Positions 30,043 through 35,798 of a stretch of 35,798 nt of DNA are shown one piece after another. Both the position numbers and the translations under genes were made by a program. Position 1 is the stretch's first letter. Each line of letters opens with the position of its first letter. This DNA is from Candidatus Sumerlaeia bacterium (GTDB lineage Bacteria > Sumerlaeota > Sumerlaeia > SLMS01 > JAHLLQ01), in assembly GCA_028284075.1 (NCBI GenBank), contig JANQSL010000194.1:1-35798 (forward strand), given 5' to 3'. The notes below the pieces were generated by a model that saw only the letters and a program-made list of their open reading frames with translations, searched no databases and was not told the DNA's origin.

Positions 30043-31926
30043 ATGAAGTTCTGTATTATTGTCTTGTCAATTCATATGGGTTTTTGTGCCGCAACGGTCA
30101 GTGCGGCAGTCACATCAGCGTTTTCCGATGGTGTGCTCACGGTGTCGTCGGACGCCGACGATGACATCACGATCACCGCGGTGGCGGGATCGGTCGCGAT
30201 TAACGGCGGCCCGCCAGGAAGCGGCACCGTGGATGCATCTCAAGTTACGGAAATCGAGGTGAACGGCGGACCGGGTGCAAACCGCATCGATCTGACGGGA
30301 ATAACGGTGTCCAACGGATTTGATGTTGAGAACCTCGAAGCGGATCTCTTTGGCAACGAAGGCAATGATGAGATTCTGACAGGAGAATCGAGTTCTTTTA
30401 TTATGGGAGGGGCGGGTCATGACACAATCATGGGCGGCTCCGGCGCGGACGAGATTCGATGGTTTCTTGGTGATGGCCAGGACACGATCGACGGCGGCGA
30501 CGGCGCGTCGGACGACTTTGATTTCGTCATGGGCTCGAGCCCCAACTCTTTTGAGGCAGTCGATGGCCAGGTTGAGTCTCCATCTTCCCCGATCGAAATC
30601 TCTCTCCCCACCCATCCCGGTAACTCAGTGGCCGTCTCCCGCATGGAAACCATCGATTTTTTCGGGACTCGTGGAGCGAATGAACTGACTTTTCAGAACC
30701 TTGCCGGGACCGATACGACCGGACTTCGGTTTTTTCCACGAGACGGAGCCGACGTTATCGATGCGTCTCTGGCAGGACGTCCGGTCATTGTGAATGTTCA
30801 AGGAAGGAATTTTGACACGACTTTTTCAGGAAGTGAAGTTTCCGGAGACGTTTTTGAGTATCAGCTCAATGTCTCCTCGCACGCCGACTATACGCTCTCT
30901 GCCGATTCCGGCGATGTCCTGTTTACTCGAACGGCAAGTTCGCAAAGCGGGATGGCAAGGCTGGTCGGCGTTGAGGAAGTCTACATAAGATCCGGCCGCG
31001 GTTCCGACTCGTTTCTAATTGAGAACCTGGACGGAACGGACCTTGAAAGCGCCATTGCGATCGGAGCATTGAATTCTGACACCTTTTCAGTTTTTGCCTC
31101 CTCGGATGTCGAGCTTACTCTCCAGGGAGACGGGTCTTCACCGGAGGATCCCGGCGTTGTTGATGAACTGCTCGTCGATGTCGAAATGCTGCCGGTTTTC
31201 AGCATACCCGGTCAGATCAATATCGCCGGCAGGCTTCCAATTATTCACAGTGGATTTGAATCTGTTGTCCTGACGAACCAGGATACGGTTTCGCCAACGG
31301 TCGTCAGTATTGAGTCGGATACCGCGGCCATCACCAATGCCGCGGACATCACGTTCACGGTCACCTTCAGCGAAGCCGTAGCGGGTTTCGACGGGAATGA
31401 GGACATCGAGCTCGTTGAATCCGGTGTCACCCATCAGGGAGCCGCGATCTCGGGGGCGGACGACACTTGGGAGGTTTTTGTGGATGGAATTGACGGAAAC
31501 GGAACTCTCGCGCTGCGAATTCTGCCGCAGAACGAAGGTTCCAACACGATGGATCTTCAGGGAAATCCGGTTTTGTCCGCCGCGGCGAGTTCGATCATAA
31601 CCATCGATACAACCCATCCGATTCCGGTTTTGACGGGACCCGGCGAAGTGGGTGACCTGGACCCTTTTACCGTGAATCTTGTTTTTTCCGAAGATGTCGC
31701 CGAACCTGTAGAAGAGGACTTTGAGGTGGAAGGTGCGACAATCGACGATATTGACCGGGACGGGATCGAAGAATACATTCTGACTCTCGCACCTGACGAG
31801 CCGGGAACCCTTGTGTTGCGGCTTCCCGCGAACTCCGTAACCGACGCGGCAGGCAACGGCAATATCGCTTCCAACCAGTACACACGGTTGGTTGGAGTCC
31901 CCGGTAACGTATGGGTCTTTGACTGA
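30043..31926 (+). CDS. Secreted RTX-like calcium-binding protein with Ig-like domains
   Basis: The ATG at 30043 (GGAG 7 bases upstream) opens a signal peptide (MKFCIIVLSIHMGFCAATVSA) in a 627-residue protein. Residues 100-160 carry degenerate RTX nonapeptides (FGNEGNDEI, GGAGHDTIM, GGSGADEIR, GDGQDTIDGG), which fold into a calcium-filled beta roll. A long beta-rich middle part has repeated phrases such as GANRIDLTG, GANELTFQNLAGTD and GSDSFLIENLDGTD, hinting at internal repeats of about 100 or more residues. Two Ig-like domains end the protein (about 435-535, starting DTVSPTVVSIES and containing FTVTFSEAV; about 536-620, with VNLVFSEDV). No catalytic domain or sorting signal is recognised. 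The protein is very acidic, as expected for calcium binding. Confidence 0.85.
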   Translation: MKFCIIVLSIHMGFCAATVSAAVTSAFSDGVLTVSSDADDDITITAVAGSVAINGGPPGSGTVDASQVTEIEVNGGPGANRIDLTGITVSNGFDVENLEADLFGNEGNDEILTGESSSFIMGGAGHDTIMGGSGADEIRWFLGDGQDTIDGGDGASDDFDFVMGSSPNSFEAVDGQVESPSSPIEISLPTHPGNSVAVSRMETIDFFGTRGANELTFQNLAGTDTTGLRFFPRDGADVIDASLAGRPVIVNVQGRNFDTTFSGSEVSGDVFEYQLNVSSHADYTLSADSGDVLFTRTASSQSGMARLVGVEEVYIRSGRGSDSFLIENLDGTDLESAIAIGALNSDTFSVFASSDVELTLQGDGSSPEDPGVVDELLVDVEMLPVFSIPGQINIAGRLPIIHSGFESVVLTNQDTVSPTVVSIESDTAAITNAADITFTVTFSEAVAGFDGNEDIELVESGVTHQGAAISGADDTWEVFVDGIDGNGTLALRILPQNEGSNTMDLQGNPVLSAAASSIITIDTTHPIPVLTGPGEVGDLDPFTVNLVFSEDVAEPVEEDFEVEGATIDDIDRDGIEEYILTLAPDEPGTLVLRLPANSVTDAAGNGNIASNQYTRLVGVPGNVWVFD

Positions 31927-32112
31927 AGCGGCACCAGCCTGCATGCTTTTCAAGAGGCCCTCCGGCTGTTCGAGGGATCACCGCTTTCGTTGATTGTTGC
32001 CCTAGAGGCTTCCGTCCTCTTGTATTGAAGGGTTTCCAGGGGCAGTCTGTCCGGCAACAAGTTGGGAACTCGCTGCACCTTTGTTCCCGCCGGAAGGCCC
32101 CGAGGAGTTACC

Positions 32113-32796
32113 ATGATGGAGTCTCGCGAGAACAGAATCGTCGAGTCCTGGATGAAAAACGCTCATCCCTGGAGCAGGGCTATACGTGAAAACCAGATTG
32201 AAAGCCGGGTCCTGGTAACAAACACGGCGATAGTTGATGTGGTTTCGTCGATCAATCCCCGGAGGGTCCTGGATGTCGGGTGTGGAGAAGGCTGGTTAAC
32301 GAAGGAGCTCTGCAGGAGAAGAATCGATGCGATGGGAATTGATGTTGTTCCCGAACTGATCAGAGAGGCTGAGCGGGACGGGATCGGTCAATTCAGAACA
32401 GTTGCGTACGACAACATGACCACCGCAGAGCTTCCGATTCCCTTCGATGCTGCCGTATGTAACTTTTCGCTCCTTGGCAAAGAGTCCGTTGAAGGCGTGG
32501 TCAAAGTCGTTCCGGGTTTGTTGAGCGCGCACGGTACTTTCATTGTACAGACAAGTCACCCGGTCACCTCGTGTGGTGATCTCGAGTACCGGGACGGATG
32601 GAGGCCCGGGTCGTGGCAGGGGTTCAGTCCGGAGTTTACTGATCCGGCACCATGGTATTTCAGGACGATGGATTCGTGGATCAGCCTCTTCGAGGAAAAC
32701 GACTTCGAAGTGACTTTGATAAAAGAACCGATTCATCCTCAAACCGGTTCGCCTGCCTCTGTGATTATTGTGGGACGTCTGAAGGGCGAGTCATGA
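32113..32796 (+). CDS. Class I SAM-dependent methyltransferase
   Basis: The ATG at 32113 has GAGGAG 6 bases upstream and gives 227 residues; the open frame upstream to 32062 is ignored. Motif I is VLDVGCGEGWLTKEL (about 51-66), followed by an acidic end of strand two (GIDVVPELIREAER) and by FDAAVCNFSLLGKE as motif IV, the UbiG/Methyltransf_11 pattern. It transfers a methyl group from S-adenosylmethionine; the acceptor is unknown. Residues GDLEYRDGWRPGSWQGF and PAPWYFRTMDSWISLFEENDFEV form the C-terminal cap seen in small-molecule methyltransferases. No neighbour suggests a pathway; the flanking genes are a secreted protein and a glycosidase on the other strand. Confidence 0.9.
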   Translation: MMESRENRIVESWMKNAHPWSRAIRENQIESRVLVTNTAIVDVVSSINPRRVLDVGCGEGWLTKELCRRRIDAMGIDVVPELIREAERDGIGQFRTVAYDNMTTAELPIPFDAAVCNFSLLGKESVEGVVKVVPGLLSAHGTFIVQTSHPVTSCGDLEYRDGWRPGSWQGFSPEFTDPAPWYFRTMDSWISLFEENDFEVTLIKEPIHPQTGSPASVIIVGRLKGES

Positions 32797-32878
32797 TCTT
32801 AACACTCTTGCTCGCACGAGTGGAACAGAGAACCTCGAGAACGAAGAGAGGGCGTGGTTGTCGAGAGAGACTCGCCCC

Positions 32879-34396
32879 CTATTCCAGGACATAAACCGTT
32901 CGCACGTTTGACCATGGGGTCAGACCCGCATCGTTTCGACCGCGTACCCTGTAATGAGAAACCTCACCTTTCGGTGCATCCGGATCAGCAAAGATCGGAA
33001 TGGGGGCGGACTGGCCGCTATGTTCGTAGCGCGGCACTTCCGGGCCCGGGATAACCACGTCTTCGACACCACTCGCAACGACTGACCAGTTACTCTCACC
33101 GTCAGAGGAGCGCTCAACGTCGTAAGAAGCGGCGCCGGTGCATCCTCGCCACATGATCTCTGAAGGAGAGCGGATTGGCAGGAGGAGTGGCGCGCCTTCG
33201 GGCGGCGGCATCGGCGGCACCTGCATGTTGCGAATCGCGTAAGCCTTCTCGCGGAGAAGCTTGAGCACCTTGCGTTCATCATACGTTTCCCCGTTTGTGA
33301 AACCTGGCCAGTGGTACGAATTGAATTTGGTGCCATTCTCATTGTGGTAATAGAAACCCCCGTCACGTCGGTGGGCACGTATTCCCCACAGGAGTCCGCC
33401 GGCGGTTCCGTTTGAAACGATTTCGTCGAGGAGGGCTTGCAGGTTGTCTGTTTCAGCCATTCCAAGTTCGTCGGCGATGACCGGCTTCAGCCCCGCGATT
33501 CCCGCAATGTCATGAGAGCTGATGGCGGCCAGGTCGTATGGCTTGCCGAACTTCTTGTTCCAGTATTCGTAGTAGTGAGCGCTGATGACATCAATGTTGG
33601 GATCCTTCAGGTAGGCTTCCCTGTTTCCTCCACCTTCCATCACCAGGTGATTCTCGTCGAGACTCTGGATGTACTCCGCCATTTCAAGGGTCCAGGCCGT
33701 TACTTTCGGCATCCATGTCTCTTCGTCCAGTCCTCTGTCCCAGACATAGCTGCTGAGTTCGTTGCCTGTCTGCCATGCAAGGATGGCCGGGTCGTCTTTG
33801 TACAGGATTCCGGTGATGGTGTTTCTTCGGTGAAGCAGACTGTGGATGAGGCGGCGGAAGTCCTCTTTGAGTTGGTTGTCCGTCCAGAAATCGGTGCCCG
33901 GTTTGTCCCGAAAGGCCGCAAAATCATCAACACCGCGCCATCCCCAGAATGAGTGCGAGTCGATCAAGGGCAGAATCAGTCTGACGTCATACTCGTGACA
34001 AAGGGCGAGCAGCAGATCCATGGCTTGAAAGGCTTCGTCGCCGTACTGATCGATGCCTTCCACGTGGACCGGAACACCGGAGTCCGAGGGGTTTCGGATG
34101 GAGAGGGAGAAGCATCGGGTGGCACGTCCCCCCATCTGGCGAATGGTTGCCAGGCTGTCGCGGATCTCAAATTCGTCAGGAAATCGATTACTCCAATCTC
34201 CGGCGAGTTGTCCTTCGTTTTGGTGCAGGTTGGGGGCCGCAAGCCCGAGGAAGCGGAACTCCCTGTCTCCCTCCATCAGTCGGGATCCGTCGCGGGTGAT
34301 GAAGATTTTCTGCATGGGTTCGGAAAACAGCGGGCCAGGGTTCAAAAGAATCACGACGAGGGTGAAAAGCGGGAGGAAGGGAAAAGGTTTTCTCAT
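32879..34396 (-). CDS. Secreted GH5-like (mannanase-like) glycoside hydrolase with C-terminal FN3-like domain
   Basis: The 505-residue protein has a signal peptide (cleavage expected at LFS-EP, 25/26) and a clan GH-A TIM barrel. DDPAILAWQTGNEL gives the acid/base E213 and KPVIADELGM the nucleophile E310. The form 'DP.ILAW..GNE' is typical of GH5 endo-beta-mannanases and relatives, so beta-mannan is the favoured substrate. The segment FHQNEG-like N-terminal part and the late WGIRAHRRDGGFYYHNENGTKFNSYHWPG line up with the substrate cleft. From about residue 400 a fibronectin-III-like domain follows (YDVERSSDGESNWSVVAS ... YRVRGRNDAGLTPWSNVRTV). No strong ribosome site precedes the ATG. With the GH5 lipoprotein and GH2 genes at 19141-22864 it may form a dispersed mannan-degrading set. 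Confidence 0.87.
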   Translation of the reverse strand: MRKPFPFLPLFTLVVILLNPGPLFSEPMQKIFITRDGSRLMEGDREFRFLGLAAPNLHQNEGQLAGDWSNRFPDEFEIRDSLATIRQMGGRATRCFSLSIRNPSDSGVPVHVEGIDQYGDEAFQAMDLLLALCHEYDVRLILPLIDSHSFWGWRGVDDFAAFRDKPGTDFWTDNQLKEDFRRLIHSLLHRRNTITGILYKDDPAILAWQTGNELSSYVWDRGLDEETWMPKVTAWTLEMAEYIQSLDENHLVMEGGGNREAYLKDPNIDVISAHYYEYWNKKFGKPYDLAAISSHDIAGIAGLKPVIADELGMAETDNLQALLDEIVSNGTAGGLLWGIRAHRRDGGFYYHNENGTKFNSYHWPGFTNGETYDERKVLKLLREKAYAIRNMQVPPMPPPEGAPLLLPIRSPSEIMWRGCTGAASYDVERSSDGESNWSVVASGVEDVVIPGPEVPRYEHSGQSAPIPIFADPDAPKGEVSHYRVRGRNDAGLTPWSNVRTVYVLE

Positions 34397-34531
34397 AATG
34401 GGCTGTGATTAGAAAGGAATTGGAGCGTGTGCAAGGCAATTTATGCTCCCGGAGTGCCCCTTTGAACGCGGTGTGGAGAGACCGCGAGGCGCCGATGTCG
34501 TTGAGTTGAGGCGTTGCTTCGGCGCTGTCGG

Positions 34532-35557
34532 CTAGTGGGACGGGCCTCCCATCAGATAGTTGGCGATCAGGTAAGCCACATATCCCGTCAGGAGAATTGC
34601 CCCCGGCCAGCGGGCGAAGCGCTCTTTACTTGTGGCAATACTGATGCGGAACAGGAGCAATGCCCCCATCATGACGGGAAAATGCAGGCGGTAGAACAAT
34701 GGTTCGACGACAAGAGGTGCGGCACAGGCGGAAAGACCGGCGACGAAGAGTACGTTTAGCACGTCTGCACCGATGACATTACCGACAAGCAGGTCCGTCT
34801 GGCCTTTCTTCACACAGGTCAGTGCGGTCACAAGCTCCGGCGTTGAAGTGCCAAAAGCCACAAGAGTTGCGGCGATGATGGCGGGTGGAACTCCGATTCG
34901 TTCGCAAAGAATGCTGACGGACTGAATCAGAGCGTGACTGCCAAAGAGAACCATGGCAAGGCCGACGACCATCAGGATGGATTGCAGCGCAAGTCCTCCA
35001 CGGTGTTCATGCGCCTCGACGTCCTGAGCGGCGTCAGCGGCGCTGTGCTGACGGCCCCAGACATAGGACATGTAGAGGTAGGCAATCAGCAGGAGGACGA
35101 GAAAGCCTCCTGCAAGGCGCGGCAGGACTGCGTTTCCGACGGCGTCGCGAAACGGGATGCAAAGGAGTACAAGCAGCAGCCCGGAGCCGAACTGCACCCA
35201 GCCGTGGCGGTTGAGAACGAAACGATCCATTGGAAGCCGTGTCAGCAGGCAGCAAAGACCGAAGATCAGAGCCGTGTCACAGATGATGCTGCCGACGGCA
35301 TTGCCGAGCGCCAGGTCCGGCAGGCCCTTGAAGGCGGCCATGACGGACACGGCGGCTTCCGGGGTCGTTGTGCCGAGACTCACGACTGTGGCACCGATGA
35401 TTGTCTTGGGGATGCGAAGACGCTCAGCAATCCCGACGGCTCCGTCCACGAGCCAGTCCGCTCCTTTTGCAACCAGAGCGAGCGCAACGACGAGAATGAC
35501 CAGGAGGACGGGACTGTTGAGTCCCTCGAAGAGTTCGGGAGGCAGAAGATATTCCAT
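34532..35557 (-). CDS. CaCA-family sodium/calcium exchanger (YrbG-like)
   Basis: The 341-residue inner-membrane protein has about ten hydrophobic segments and the two alpha repeats that define the family: GATVVSLGTTTPEAAVSVMAA (with GTTTPE at 62-67) and ATLVAFGTSTPELVTALT (GTSTPE at 236-241). The Glu in each repeat binds calcium. A hydrophilic, His-containing loop (HSAADAAQDVEAHEHRGG) joins the halves. It exchanges cytosolic calcium for sodium or protons. It is transcribed before the secreted GH5 gene on the same strand, 135 bp apart, and starts 71 bp from a divergent gene at the right edge. Ion pair and regulation cannot be told from sequence alone. Confidence 0.94.
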   Translation of the reverse strand: MEYLLPPELFEGLNSPVLLVILVVALALVAKGADWLVDGAVGIAERLRIPKTIIGATVVSLGTTTPEAAVSVMAAFKGLPDLALGNAVGSIICDTALIFGLCCLLTRLPMDRFVLNRHGWVQFGSGLLLVLLCIPFRDAVGNAVLPRLAGGFLVLLLIAYLYMSYVWGRQHSAADAAQDVEAHEHRGGLALQSILMVVGLAMVLFGSHALIQSVSILCERIGVPPAIIAATLVAFGTSTPELVTALTCVKKGQTDLLVGNVIGADVLNVLFVAGLSACAAPLVVEPLFYRLHFPVMMGALLLFRISIATSKERFARWPGAILLTGYVAYLIANYLMGGPSH

Positions 35558-35628
35558 GCCCGGCAGTTGCCCCCGGCGGCGGGGGCGGGGTCAATCTTGC
35601 CGATTCAAACCACCGAAAGAATCACGCG

Positions 35629-35798
35629 GTGATCGTTTTTTCTCCCCAGTCTCATCAGGTGCTGCAGCGGGACGTCGAGTCGGGCCTGTCTCCGCTCGTG
35701 ATCGACATTGCCGATTTGCCGGAAGCCGTTGTGAAAATCGCCGTTTCGGTGACGGCCAGTGACGGTTTTCGGCGGCTGGCGGTGGAAGATCTGATTCT
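35629..35798 (+). CDS. Start of an unrecognised gene (3' end outside window)
   Basis: An open frame starts at GTG 35629 and runs off the right edge. The 56 visible residues (VIVFSPQSHQVLQRDVESGL..., with SPLVIDIADLPEAVVKIAVSVTA) look like a real soluble protein with alternating strands, but I recognise no family. A weak GAAAGA lies before the GTG, so the start is uncertain; the frame is open a little further upstream. It diverges from the cation exchanger gene. Confidence 0.55.
   Translation, partial: MIVFSPQSHQVLQRDVESGLSPLVIDIADLPEAVVKIAVSVTASDGFRRLAVEDLI

Noticed and set aside
1-35798. CRISPR array, transposase, integrase, rRNA or tRNA genes
   Set aside because: I looked for regularly spaced repeats, recombinase motifs and RNA-gene hallmarks and found none. 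A tRNA with unusual sequence could still escape reading by eye.

Overview
This window of roughly 57% G+C (my estimate) comes from a bacterium, most likely a member of the PVC superphylum or a neighbouring candidate phylum. That placement is an inference. It rests on a Ser/Thr kinase of the 'DWG' type followed by TPR-like repeats, many secreted kelch, beta-helix, LamG-like and RTX-like proteins, long intergenic gaps, and low-complexity repeats (9-bp TGGGARRAA units, 'GCAGAGACACAGAG' and 'CGATTN' runs) of a kind familiar from such genomes. There is no rRNA, recognisable tRNA, transposase or CRISPR array.

Layout. 1-207 is the end of a protein resembling the C-terminus of retron-type reverse transcriptases. 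318-2723 carries a radical SAM/SPASM protein and a secreted, membrane-anchored protein of unknown function. 2941-4834 (minus) is an orphan small/large terminase pair without other phage genes. 5078-5401 is an A-type Fe-S carrier with a strong terminator. 5484-6180 has no credible gene; it holds low-complexity repeats and then about 460 bp of nested and tandem hairpins that look like an unassigned structured RNA. 6304-8135 (minus) is modE-modA-modB (molybdate uptake) with a clear ModE-type operator before modA and no modC in view.

8268-15200 is the most distinctive part: four tandem paralogous genes for secreted proteins with an N-terminal six-bladed kelch-like propeller and a C-terminal thioredoxin-fold domain that has lost the first catalytic cysteine. 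Three of the four share an upstream element, ACTNAGNTTGACR, 63-64 bp before the start codon. A fifth protein at 28322-29503 joins a related but cysteine-free thioredoxin-like tail to a LamG/concanavalin-like domain. A kinase-TPR gene (15433-18351) follows the kelch array.

18396-35798 is a mixed region: a DinB/DUF1572 protein (minus); a GH5-like lipoprotein and GH2 beta-mannosidase-like enzyme in tandem; a small lipoprotein; a Crp/Fnr regulator followed 27 bp later by a GAF-GGDEF-EAL protein; a secreted beta-helix protein (minus); the LamG-thioredoxin protein; an RTX/Ig-like secreted protein; a SAM methyltransferase; a second secreted GH5-like (mannanase-like) enzyme (minus); a CaCA cation exchanger (minus); and the start of an unrecognised gene.

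How it fits together (inference): the cell invests in exported proteins and beta-mannan-type polysaccharide breakdown. Molybdate uptake is autonomously regulated, and c-di-GMP turnover is probably tied to a Crp-family regulator. The best candidates for undescribed biology are the kelch/redox-dead-thioredoxin family with its shared promoter element, the structured RNA at about 5722-6180, and the orphan terminase pair.
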